A stretch of 64,000 bases of DNA from an uncultured Bacteroidota bacterium (GTDB taxonomy: Bacteria; Bacteroidota; Bacteroidia; Chitinophagales; Chitinophagaceae). This document shows, in pieces, positions 25,345 through 34,215 of this stretch. The notes under the pieces were generated by a model that ran no database searches, was not told where the DNA came from, and saw only the letters and a list, made by a program, of their open reading frames with translations. The translations under genes were made by a program, and so were the position numbers. The DNA lies in assembly GCA_903865435.1 (NCBI GenBank), contig CAIPJS010000077.1, positions 20,526-84,525 on the forward strand, given 5' to 3'. Within the stretch, counting starts at the first letter, position 1, and the number at the start of each line of letters is the position of its first letter.

Positions 25345-27744
25345 ATGCCTTCAATTTTCAGGCTTTCGCTTATTTTACTGTTTTCAAGTTTCACCCTCCT
25401 TTCATTCGCACAACCAACTTCTATTTTAATTAAAGTAGTGGACGCAAAAAATTATCCCATAGGTTTTGCAAATATTTTAGTAGTCAATAAATCTGACACG
25501 ACTAAAAGAATCAATTCTATTTCAGATAGCATTGGGCTTGCTAAAATCAGTTTAACTACAAAAAATTCCTATCAAATTAAAGTTTCGGCCATCGGCTATA
25601 AAAAATTCATCAAGGATTATGCCTTGAATGAACAAAGTTCCATTGCCATTAAACTTGTAGAAGATCCCAATCAATTAAAAGAAGTAGTGGTAAAATCATC
25701 GAAGCCGCTTATAAGGCAAGAAGATGATAAGTCGGTGGTGGATCCAGAACCTTTGGCAGCAAGTTCTACCAATGCTTATGAAACCGTAGAAAAAGTGCCA
25801 GGTATTTTTATAGACCAAGATGGCAATATTTATTTAAATGGTTTGACGCCTGCAGGGGTACAAATCAATGGGCGCGATTTAAAAATGAGCACAGCAGATG
25901 TGGCTATTTTATTAAAAAGTTTACCGCCCAATGCCATACAAAAAATTGAATTGATTAGAACACCTTCTGCTAAATACGATGCTTCGGGTGGAGGAGGATT
26001 GGTAAATATTATTTTAATGAAAGGCGTAAAATTAGGAGTGAATGGATCTGTCAATAGTGGATTTGCCCAAGGAAAATATGGCAATCAATTCATTGGTTTT
26101 AATTTAAACAACAACAACGATAAATTAAGTTCTTATATTAATGCACAGTACAGCAAAAACGATGGCTATACCATTACCAATACTGATAGAACCATCACCC
26201 TTGATTCTGTATTGAGACAACAAGCCAATGCTGTTTCGCCCAATACTTCTGTAAACATGGGTTATGGTTTTGGTAAGACCCTTAAAGACAAATGGGACTT
26301 AAATTATGATGGAAGAATGAGTCAGAATAAATTTGACAATACCAGTAATAGCGAATCTTTCTTGCACCAAATTTCAACCAATCAAAACAGTGGGAATTTA
26401 AAATCTTATGTTGATAATAAAGGCAAAAATAATTTTATCAATCAATCTTTTAGAGCAAAATTAAAATTGGATACCGTGGGAGGTGAATGGATCAATGATG
26501 TTTCTTTTAATTTTTCCAATAGCATTACCGATCAAAACTATAATAATGTATTGGTGAGCAATAATTCTAATACAGGTGGTAATGGCAATTATGGCAATGA
26601 TAGAAATTATTTCACCTTTCAATCCGACTTTAAGAAAAAGGCGCTGGGTTTGAATATAGAATCTGGATTTAAAACTTCTGTGTTAAATTTTAACAATCAT
26701 TCTGATTATACAAAAAATGTGTTAGGGCAAACTTTAGCCGATCCTTTTCGTACCAGTAGTTTTAAATATACCGAGCAAATTAATGCAGGTTATCTGCAAG
26801 CTTCAAAAACCTGGGGTCCAGTTATTTTAAAAGTAGGTTCGAGAGTCGAACAAACCATTATGCAGGGACATCAACTTATTCCAAAGGATACTACATTTTC
26901 GGTGAATAGGGCAGATGCATTTCCTTATGTGTATTTAAGTAGAAAGATCATCATGATTATGAATTATGAATTGCGTGGATTTTTAGTGTATCGAAAATCT
27001 ATCAGCAGACCCTCTTATGATTATCTTAATCCATTTGCGAAATATGTAGATCCATTTTTATACGAAGTGGGAAATCCAAAATTGAAACCTCAGTTTACTA
27101 CCAATTACGAAGCCAATATAAGTGTGGATGATAAACCGTTGTTTGCATATGGCGTCAATGAAACTACAGATATCTTTACCAATGTGGTGTATCAATCTCC
27201 TACCAACAAACAAGTAAGTTATAGAACTTATGATAATTTAGGAAAGAGTAGGGAAACTTATTTTAGAATTATTGGTGTGATTCCTCCAGGTAAAAAATAT
27301 TTTGCGGTATTGGGTACGCAATACAATCGAAATGATTATACTGGTTTTTACGAGGGCAAGCCCATTTCTTTTAACAGAGGCACATGGTCTATATTTTCAT
27401 TTCATTCTTATAAAATAGATGGATTGTCCACAATCACTTTTAATGGATTCTGGAGATTCAAAGGCCAACAACAATTTTATGAGTTGTCTGATTTTGGCAC
27501 ATTAAATACTTCAATCAATAGGCAATTTTTAAAGAAAAAATTAGTGGTCACAGCCAGCTACAACGATTTTTTATTTACCAACAACAATCATTTCGAATTG
27601 CATCAAGGCTCACAAAATGCAATTGGCTATAGAGAAACCGATTCAAGAAGATTTGGTATTTCCTTACGTTATAATTTTGGTTTCAAACCCAAAGAAAATA
27701 AATTGGAAATGTTAGATCAGGGGGGTGGTCCTGAAAAAAATTAG
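25345..27744 (+). CDS. Outer membrane TonB-dependent-receptor-like protein with carboxypeptidase-regulatory domain
   Basis: A 799-residue exported barrel protein. A signal peptide ending LLSFAQP (about residue 24) is followed by a carboxypeptidase-regulatory-like Ig domain (residues ~27-105), a TonB plug-like domain (YLNGLTPAGVQINGRDL, ...LVNIILMKG) and a C-terminal beta-barrel of the OMP_b-brl_3 kind. It is shorter than the SusC protein here and has no SusD partner, so a role in peptide, siderophore or small-molecule uptake is only a guess. It starts 16 nt after tRNA-Ala and is convergent with the NRAMP-like gene. Confidence 0.85.
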   Translation: MPSIFRLSLILLFSSFTLLSFAQPTSILIKVVDAKNYPIGFANILVVNKSDTTKRINSISDSIGLAKISLTTKNSYQIKVSAIGYKKFIKDYALNEQSSIAIKLVEDPNQLKEVVVKSSKPLIRQEDDKSVVDPEPLAASSTNAYETVEKVPGIFIDQDGNIYLNGLTPAGVQINGRDLKMSTADVAILLKSLPPNAIQKIELIRTPSAKYDASGGGGLVNIILMKGVKLGVNGSVNSGFAQGKYGNQFIGFNLNNNNDKLSSYINAQYSKNDGYTITNTDRTITLDSVLRQQANAVSPNTSVNMGYGFGKTLKDKWDLNYDGRMSQNKFDNTSNSESFLHQISTNQNSGNLKSYVDNKGKNNFINQSFRAKLKLDTVGGEWINDVSFNFSNSITDQNYNNVLVSNNSNTGGNGNYGNDRNYFTFQSDFKKKALGLNIESGFKTSVLNFNNHSDYTKNVLGQTLADPFRTSSFKYTEQINAGYLQASKTWGPVILKVGSRVEQTIMQGHQLIPKDTTFSVNRADAFPYVYLSRKIIMIMNYELRGFLVYRKSISRPSYDYLNPFAKYVDPFLYEVGNPKLKPQFTTNYEANISVDDKPLFAYGVNETTDIFTNVVYQSPTNKQVSYRTYDNLGKSRETYFRIIGVIPPGKKYFAVLGTQYNRNDYTGFYEGKPISFNRGTWSIFSFHSYKIDGLSTITFNGFWRFKGQQQFYELSDFGTLNTSINRQFLKKKLVVTASYNDFLFTNNNHFELHQGSQNAIGYRETDSRRFGISLRYNFGFKPKENKLEMLDQGGGPEKN

Positions 27745-27760
27745 TAATAACTTTAGATAC

Positions 27761-28951
27761 TTATAATTGTTGAGTCAATGCCAATACACTCATCGTTCCC
27801 ATCATTACTACGACCATCCAGCCCATGGCCTCAATCCAAATAGGATATTTGTATTGTTTTAAGATGGGTAATTTTCTGCCAGCAATGAGCATAATAGAAA
27901 GTGCAAAAGGTAAAATAAATCCATTCACGAGTCCTGCCATCAACAACAATTCTTTAGGCTTGCCTAAGAAAATAAAAATACTTGTAGAAATTACAATAAA
28001 AGCAGTAATGCATTTACGTTCGTTTTGTAAAATTTTAATTTTTAAATTTTTAATAAAACTATAAGAAGTATAAGAAGAGCCAATTACCGAAGAAATGGCT
28101 GCACTCCAAAGTACAATACCAAAAATAAATAAGCCCCATCTTCCACCCGCCGATTCAAATACAGTGGCGGCTGGATTGTTCTTATCTAAATGAATGCCTT
28201 GGCTTACCACACCTACTGCTGCAAGAAATAAAATAAAACGCATTAAAGAGGAAATTAAAATGCCTGTGGTAGCACTTTTAGTGACAAACTTGATGTGTTC
28301 AGTTCCTGAAATACCCGCATCTATTAATCGGTGTGCGCCCGAAAAAGTAATGTAACCACCCACTGTTCCGCCTACAATGGTTACAATGGCCAGTAAAGAA
28401 ATTTTTTCTGGAATAAAAGTATGATGTACTGCTTCTAAAATAGGAGGGTGTGCTGCGTATACAATGAGTAAGGTCAATCCTATTTTTAAAATGCCTAAAA
28501 TTTTAGTGAGTTGATCTAAGACTTTTCCAATTTCATCTACCCAAAAAATAACAATGGCCACGATGCCACTTAGCATGGCCCCTTTGGCAAAGGAAATACC
28601 TGTTAAAATATTTAATGCCAATCCGCAGCCTGCAATATTGCCAATATTAAAAGCGAAGCCACCTAGTACTACTAATAAAGAAAGTAAATGACCTAAACCA
28701 GGAAACAATTCATTGGCAATTTCTTGCGCGCGCATTCCACTTAAAGTAATGGCACGCCAAATATTTATCTGTGCGCCAAAATCTAAAATGATAGAAAGTA
28801 AAATTACAAAACCAAAACTGGTAATGAGTTGTTCGGTATAAAATGATGTTTGTGTCAAAAATCCAGGACCGATGGATGAATTGGCCATTAAAAATGCAGC
28901 GCCTAAACTTAGGCCAGTCATGGATTTTAAAGGGCTGCTAGTTTTAGACAT
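27761..28951 (-). CDS. NRAMP-related membrane transporter of the pxp locus
   Basis: A 396-residue inner-membrane protein with about 11 hydrophobic segments, distantly of the NRAMP family. The metal-binding DPGN of TM1 is replaced (SIGPGFLTQTSFYTEQL), and the MPH motif of TM6 is absent (VGGYITFSGAHRLIDAG), so divalent metal transport is doubtful. Its gene overlaps the end of pxpA, so it may carry 5-oxoproline or a related compound; this is inference from context. I start at ATG 28951 (8-bp overlap with pxpA) rather than 28969. Confidence 0.82.
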   Translation of the reverse strand: MSKTSSPLKSMTGLSLGAAFLMANSSIGPGFLTQTSFYTEQLITSFGFVILLSIILDFGAQINIWRAITLSGMRAQEIANELFPGLGHLLSLLVVLGGFAFNIGNIAGCGLALNILTGISFAKGAMLSGIVAIVIFWVDEIGKVLDQLTKILGILKIGLTLLIVYAAHPPILEAVHHTFIPEKISLLAIVTIVGGTVGGYITFSGAHRLIDAGISGTEHIKFVTKSATTGILISSLMRFILFLAAVGVVSQGIHLDKNNPAATVFESAGGRWGLFIFGIVLWSAAISSVIGSSYTSYSFIKNLKIKILQNERKCITAFIVISTSIFIFLGKPKELLLMAGLVNGFILPFALSIMLIAGRKLPILKQYKYPIWIEAMGWMVVVMMGTMSVLALTQQL

Positions 28952-29726
28952 ATTTAATTGGGATGGCATTATTTTTTAAACTTTCATGCAAAGCACTTAC
29001 AATTTCAAATGCATGAGGCCCATCTCCATGCACACAAACAGTATTGGCTTCAATATCAATAGGCGTGCCATGCGCCGTAGCTACTTTTTTATCAAAAATA
29101 ATTGTAAGCACTTGCGAGCAAGCTTCTTGGGCATCATCAATCATAGCGTGATCTAGGTATCTTGGTGTTAAAGAACCATCTTGTTGATAGGTTCTATCCG
29201 CAAAAACTTCATTCGCAAAAGGTTGTCCCAATATTTTTGCTTGGGTAATGGTATGACTTCCACTTAATCCATAAATAATTAAATCTGGATCTATGGCTTG
29301 AATGGTTTGAATAAAAATTTTGCTAAGTGCTGCATCTTTCGCACAATCGTTGTACAAAGCGCCATGCAATTTAACATGATGTAAACTGACACCTAAGGGT
29401 AAGGCAATTCTTTCAAACACATACATTTGCTCTGCTATGAGTTCGGCCATCTCCAACAATGAAACCATCTGTGAAACTCTTCCAAAATTGATTTTATCAT
29501 CATAACCAGGATGCGCGCCTATCGCCACATTGTTTTTCAATGCAAGCTCAATTGTTTTTTTGATAGAATCGGTATTGCCTGCATGGTAACCACATGAAAT
29601 ATTCGCACTACTAATCAAAGGCATTATTTCGGCTTCATTACCCATGCCTTCGCCCATATCACAATTCAGGTCAATGGATAAACCCTTTTTGAATTTGTTG
29701 GTATAGTTGATGTGCGGTGTTGACAT
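28944..29726 (-). CDS. pxpA: 5-oxoprolinase subunit PxpA (LamB/YcsF family)
   Basis: A 260-residue subunit of the prokaryotic ATP-dependent 5-oxoprolinase, which opens 5-oxoproline to glutamate. The family signature is clear: SIDLNCDMGEGMGNEAEIMP near the N-terminus, SANISCGYHAGN, VAIGAHPGYDD and the C-terminal VCVHGDGPHA. Its start overlaps the end of pxpC by 56 bp, and its end overlaps the NRAMP-like gene, so the three are translationally coupled. The third subunit gene, pxpB, is 12 kb away beyond the susCD block. Confidence 0.94.
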   Translation of the reverse strand: MSTPHINYTNKFKKGLSIDLNCDMGEGMGNEAEIMPLISSANISCGYHAGNTDSIKKTIELALKNNVAIGAHPGYDDKINFGRVSQMVSLLEMAELIAEQMYVFERIALPLGVSLHHVKLHGALYNDCAKDAALSKIFIQTIQAIDPDLIIYGLSGSHTITQAKILGQPFANEVFADRTYQQDGSLTPRYLDHAMIDDAQEACSQVLTIIFDKKVATAHGTPIDIEANTVCVHGDGPHAFEIVSALHESLKNNAIPIKYV

Positions 29727-30579
29727 TGGTTAAACTAAAATGAAAGGCTGTATCATTTTTTAATTGAGCAAATCTTGGTAAATCTACCAAAATAATTTGA
29801 CCCAAATTCGCATAACCGCCAATGGTTTGGTGATCGGCCATCAATACCGTCACAGAACCATTGGGTAAAAGTTGCAAGGTACCTCTGGTTACCCCAGCAG
29901 ATAAATATTGATTGGGCCTGTTTAAATCTAACAATGGTCCTTTTAATAAATAACCCATTCTATTGCTTTGCAAAGTGGATTGAAAAGGTTTTGATAATAA
30001 TTGATTCAAAGCTGCATCAGTTAAATGCTCCCAAGCTGGACCAGGTAGTATTCTAATAGATGATTGATTGTGAATCAATTGTGCCCATTCTTGTGAGCGG
30101 GCAAGGATGGCTGCTTTGGCTGGCCCTTGCTCATTTGTAATTGGTTTGAAAGGGTAGATAGCTCCTTTTTGTAAGCGCCCATCCAAATGGCTATAGCTAT
30201 CTAGCCAAGCTTCCTTTTCTAAATGGCCTTCAATAGCCAAATAAGCCACTTTGCCAGTTAATGGTTTTACAAATGTAAGCACATCATTTGGGTGCACTTG
30301 AATGGGCTCATTCAATGTAATGACCGCTTTGTTAATTGTTGGAACAAAATTTGCACCAGTGATACAAATTTTATAAGCCGCATTAAATAAAAAACTGCTT
30401 GCAGGAAAATGCAACTCAAAAACAGGTTGATCTAATTTATTATTTAAAATATAATTACTTAATTGTGCAGAAAAAAAATCTAATGCGCCATGGGGTTGTA
30501 TGCCAAGATGCTGAAACCCATACCTGCCTTTGTCTTGAAGTGAGTCTGCAATTCCTGCTTTTATAATTTCAATGGACAT
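29671..30579 (-). CDS. pxpC: 5-oxoprolinase subunit PxpC (KipA-like)
   Basis: A 302-residue protein of the biotin-dependent carboxyltransferase/KipA (AHS2) family, partner of PxpB in 5-oxoprolinase. Family features are DSLQDKGRYGFQHLGIQPHG near the N-terminus, SNRMGYLLKGP, and SAGVTRGTLQLLPNGSVTVLMADHQTIGGY in short pieces near residues 215-245. It is now the first gene of the pxpC-pxpA-NRAMP-like run; in a typical cluster pxpB precedes it. Its upstream region is the 410-bp gap shared with susC. Confidence 0.94.
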   Translation of the reverse strand: MSIEIIKAGIADSLQDKGRYGFQHLGIQPHGALDFFSAQLSNYILNNKLDQPVFELHFPASSFLFNAAYKICITGANFVPTINKAVITLNEPIQVHPNDVLTFVKPLTGKVAYLAIEGHLEKEAWLDSYSHLDGRLQKGAIYPFKPITNEQGPAKAAILARSQEWAQLIHNQSSIRILPGPAWEHLTDAALNQLLSKPFQSTLQSNRMGYLLKGPLLDLNRPNQYLSAGVTRGTLQLLPNGSVTVLMADHQTIGGYANLGQIILVDLPRFAQLKNDTAFHFSLTNVNTAHQLYQQIQKGFIH

Positions 30580-30989
30580 TTATTATTTTTTTCTTTGAAA
30601 GCATCTAAATTATTTTTTTATTTTCTAGAAAAAATATTTCCATTGCCAATATTAAACAAAACTAATTTAGTAATACAATAATGAAAAGTTGAAGTTTGAT
30701 TTTTTAGCGAATCATTTTCTTCTTTTGTAGGGGTTTTCGTTAAAGTTGGAAAAAAACGCAGAAACCTCTCAAAAATCCACTTTTTTAGGCTAAAAGCTAA
30801 TTTTGTTGAAGCTTTAGGCCAAAAATGGCTTAAAAAGTACTTAGAACTAATTCTTGTATGTGTAGTTTTTACACATTGATGTGCAATAAATTTTTAAAAA
30901 AAACTTGATAATCAGTTGTTCTTGTTAAGTAATTGTTATATAATTGTTATGCTAAACCTAATAAAATTTTTAAATCAAACCCGAATACT
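30580..30989. other. Intergenic region between divergent pxpC and susC
   Basis: A 410-bp AT-rich gap without a supported gene. It holds a small hairpin (TGTGTA-GTTTT-TACACA, 30859-30875), an imperfect inverted repeat around 30788-30826 (GGCTAAAAGCT with AGCTTTAGGCC), and a candidate susC promoter. If the susCD block was inserted into a pxp operon, one junction lies here. No target-site duplication or terminal repeat is visible by eye. Confidence 0.6.
30916..30946 (+). promoter_or_regulatory. Candidate susC promoter
   Basis: TTG (30916-30918) is followed after 20 nt by TATAATTG (30939-30946), one mismatch from TAnnTTTG. It lies 44 nt before the preferred ATG 30990 and overlaps the ORF-track start 30933, arguing against that longer start. 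Confidence 0.35.
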
Positions 30990-33900
30990 ATGCAAAAATT
31001 CCTACGTTTAATTACGGTTCCTTTGTTACTATGGGGTCTTGTTGCGACTGCGCAAACAAGAACTATAAAAGGACAAGTAGTTTCAGCTACAGACGGTAAA
31101 GCCGTTGCTGGTGCTACAATTTCAGTTAATGGACAAAAAGTCGCTGCAATCGCAAGCGAAGATGGTTCATTCGCTGTAACGGTTTCTGGCAATGTTACTT
31201 TATCAGTAAAATCCGTTGGATTTTCTAATAAAACTGTAGCAGTTGCAGGAAGTCAAAATACTATCAAGATTACTCTTAACGAGGAATCATCTCAATTAAA
31301 TGAGATCGTTGTAACTGGTTATACCGCTCAAAAGAGAAAAGAAATTACTGGTGCGGTATCAGTTGTAAACGTAAAAGACATGAAATCAGTTCCTTCAGGT
31401 ACTGCAGAGCAAATGTTACAAGGCCAGGCTTCTGGTGTAACAATCATTGGTTCTGGTAGCCCAGGAGAAAACAGTAACGTGTTTGTACGTGGTATTACTT
31501 CATTTGGTAACTCAACTCCACTTATTATCGTTGACGGAGTTCAATCAGCTCCTGGTGATATGACGATGTTGCATGACTTAAATGCAAACGACATTGAATC
31601 AGTTCAAGTATTGAAAGATGGTCAAGCTGCGATATACGGTGCTCGTGGATCTGCTGGTGTTATCATTGTTACAACTAAGAAAGGAAGAGGCAAACCAACT
31701 ATCACTTATGATGGTTATACTGGTATGCAAGTTCCAAAATCTGGTAACGTATGGAACAAATTAGATCCTCAAGGTATGGCTGATTTATATTTCTTAGCTG
31801 CAAAGAACTCAGGTCAAGTAGATGCTAACGGTAACGTTGTATCTGGACAATATGGTACAGGTAAAACTCCAGTTTTGCCAGACTTTATTAAGGCTGGTTC
31901 TAAATCTGGTGTTTCTGCTTCAGATCCTGCAACTAACTTAGCTCTTTATAATAATAGCTATTCTAAAGGCAATATCTACTTAATCGTTCCAGCTAATAAG
32001 CAAGGTACTGATTGGTGGGGTGAGTTGTTCAAAACAGCTCCAATGTCTAGCCATAGCGTAACTGCTACAGGTGGTACAGACAAATCAACTTACTTATTCT
32101 CATTAAACTATTTCGATCAACAAGGTACTTTGTTGAATACTTATTTAAAGCGTTACTCTGCAAGGGTGAACACTACTTGGAATCCAAAAAGCAATATTCG
32201 TATTGGTGAAAACTTAGCTGTTTTCTACAAAGACAACCCAAAAATTGGTAACAACCAAGAAGGTAATGCGGTAAACCTTACTGCATGGGAGCAACCAATC
32301 ATCCCTAAATTAGATGCAGGTGGTGGATATGGTGGTACAGCTGGTTCTGAGTTAGGAAACTCTTCTAACCCTTATGCGAACCAAATGCGTGCTAAAGACA
32401 ATAAAAACAACGACTGGCAAATTCAAGGTAATGTGTTTGCTGAAGTTGATTTGGCTAAGCACTTAACTGCTAAAACAGTATTTGGTGGTAACTTAGATAA
32501 CTATTATGGTTTCTATCATAACTACCGTACTTATGAGAATGCTGAAAATGGAGCATCTAATGGATATGGTGAGTACAGTGGTTTCAACAACAACTGGAAC
32601 TTCACAAATACATTAAGTTATTCTAACATCTTCAAGCAAGACCATAGTGTTAAGTTAATGGCTGGTTATGAGTCATTAAAAGTATCTGGTCGTCAAGTGG
32701 GTGGTTCTAGAGTGAACTACTATTCTGATAACGTAGATTACTTAAGTTTAAATACAGGTTCTCCAATTGGACAAAACAACTATAGTAACTATTACAATAC
32801 TACTGGTACATCAATCTTAGCTAAAGTAGATTATGCTTACAAAGACAAATACTTAGTTGGTTTGAATGGTCGTCGTGATGGTAGTTCAGTTTTTGGACCA
32901 AATACACGTTATGGTAATTTCTGGTCAGCTTCTGCTGGTTGGATGGTATCTAACGAAGATTTCTTTAAAAATGTAAAATTTGTCAATTCACTTAAAGTAC
33001 GTGGTAGCTATGGTATCTTAGGATCTATCTCTAACGTAGGTGCATTGAACCAATATACTACTTATGGTGGTAGTGGTGGATCTTCTTATTATGACTTAAA
33101 CGGTACTTCTAATTCAACTGTTTTAGGATTCTATGCAACTAACTTGGGTAACTTAAGTACAGGTTGGGAGCAAGATAAAATCTTAGATTTCGGTGTGGAT
33201 GCGACTGTTTTAAACAATAAATTAGATATCACTTTTGATTGGTACAAAAAAACAATCAATGGTTTGTTATTCCAAGACCAAGCTCCTGCTGTAATTGGAG
33301 TAGGTTCTAATTTACCTCAGGTGAATATTGGTGATATGCAAAACACTGGTATTGATTTAGGTTTAACTTACCGCGGAAAAATTAACAATGATGTAAGCTA
33401 TACTGTAGGTGCTAATTTAGGTGCGTACAAAAGTACCATCTTAAATATCCCAGGTTCTGCTGGTTTCTTTGAAGCTGCAGGAACACACAATACAGGTAAT
33501 CAAGTAAGAGATCAAATTGGACATCCAGTAGGTTCTTTCTTTGGTTATAAAATTGCTGGAATTTATCAATCAGCTGCTGATGTAGCTGCTTCACCTACAG
33601 AAACAGATGCTGCTCCAGGTCGTTTCAAATATGTGGATGTGAACCATGATGGTAAAATCGATGACAACGATAGAACTTTCTTTGGTAATCCAAACCCAGC
33701 GTTCACTTTAGGTTTAAATTTAGGACTTACTTACAAGCGCTTTGATTTCTCTACTGTGCTTTATGGATCTTTCGGAAACGATATCATGAACTACACTCGT
33801 TACTTCCAAGATTTCTATCCTCAGTTCCAGAACTCAAAAAGTATTCCTTTGTTAACTCAATCTTGGTTGCCTACCAGAACTAATACTAAGTATCCAATTG

Positions 33901-34196
33901 TTGAAAACGGATCTTACTTTAGTACCAATGGTGTAATTAACAACTTCTATGTTGAAGATGGCTCTTTTGTAAGAGTTAAACAATTAAGTGTTGGTTATAC
34001 AATTGATCCAGTAGCTTTAAAAAGATATGGTATCGAAAAAGCGCGTATTTATTTACAAGGTGCTAACTTATTCACCTTTACTAAATACTCAGGTTTAGAT
34101 CCAGAAATTAGTGGTAGCTCAGTTTCTTTTGGAGTTGACTACGGTAACTATCCTCCTTCTAAGACTTTTAACATTGGAGTAAGCCTTACTTTTTAA
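30990..34196 (+). CDS. SusC/RagA family TonB-linked outer membrane protein
   Basis: A 1068-residue outer-membrane import barrel. A signal peptide (MQKFLRLITVPLLLWGLVA, cleaved after TAQ) precedes a carboxypeptidase-regulatory-like domain (about 24-105), a TonB-dependent plug with the SusC hallmark (IIVDGVQSAPGDM, ...VLKDGQAAIYGARGSAGVII) and a long 22-strand barrel ending in a C-terminal Phe (SLTF). The start is moved to ATG 30990 because the signal peptide begins there. Codons are biased to C-ending Asn, Tyr and Phe codons and to GGT/GCT, suggesting strong expression. It partners the SusD gene 19 nt downstream. Confidence 0.95.
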   Translation: MQKFLRLITVPLLLWGLVATAQTRTIKGQVVSATDGKAVAGATISVNGQKVAAIASEDGSFAVTVSGNVTLSVKSVGFSNKTVAVAGSQNTIKITLNEESSQLNEIVVTGYTAQKRKEITGAVSVVNVKDMKSVPSGTAEQMLQGQASGVTIIGSGSPGENSNVFVRGITSFGNSTPLIIVDGVQSAPGDMTMLHDLNANDIESVQVLKDGQAAIYGARGSAGVIIVTTKKGRGKPTITYDGYTGMQVPKSGNVWNKLDPQGMADLYFLAAKNSGQVDANGNVVSGQYGTGKTPVLPDFIKAGSKSGVSASDPATNLALYNNSYSKGNIYLIVPANKQGTDWWGELFKTAPMSSHSVTATGGTDKSTYLFSLNYFDQQGTLLNTYLKRYSARVNTTWNPKSNIRIGENLAVFYKDNPKIGNNQEGNAVNLTAWEQPIIPKLDAGGGYGGTAGSELGNSSNPYANQMRAKDNKNNDWQIQGNVFAEVDLAKHLTAKTVFGGNLDNYYGFYHNYRTYENAENGASNGYGEYSGFNNNWNFTNTLSYSNIFKQDHSVKLMAGYESLKVSGRQVGGSRVNYYSDNVDYLSLNTGSPIGQNNYSNYYNTTGTSILAKVDYAYKDKYLVGLNGRRDGSSVFGPNTRYGNFWSASAGWMVSNEDFFKNVKFVNSLKVRGSYGILGSISNVGALNQYTTYGGSGGSSYYDLNGTSNSTVLGFYATNLGNLSTGWEQDKILDFGVDATVLNNKLDITFDWYKKTINGLLFQDQAPAVIGVGSNLPQVNIGDMQNTGIDLGLTYRGKINNDVSYTVGANLGAYKSTILNIPGSAGFFEAAGTHNTGNQVRDQIGHPVGSFFGYKIAGIYQSAADVAASPTETDAAPGRFKYVDVNHDGKIDDNDRTFFGNPNPAFTLGLNLGLTYKRFDFSTVLYGSFGNDIMNYTRYFQDFYPQFQNSKSIPLLTQSWLPTRTNTKYPIVENGSYFSTNGVINNFYVEDGSFVRVKQLSVGYTIDPVALKRYGIEKARIYLQGANLFTFTKYSGLDPEISGSSVSFGVDYGNYPPSKTFNIGVSLTF

Positions 34197-34215
34197 ATTT
34201 TAAATTAATTATAAA

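Noticed and set aside
30933-30989. Longer SusC N-terminus in the ORF track
   Set aside because: The true signal peptide begins at ATG 30990; the extension would bury it and overlaps the likely promoter.
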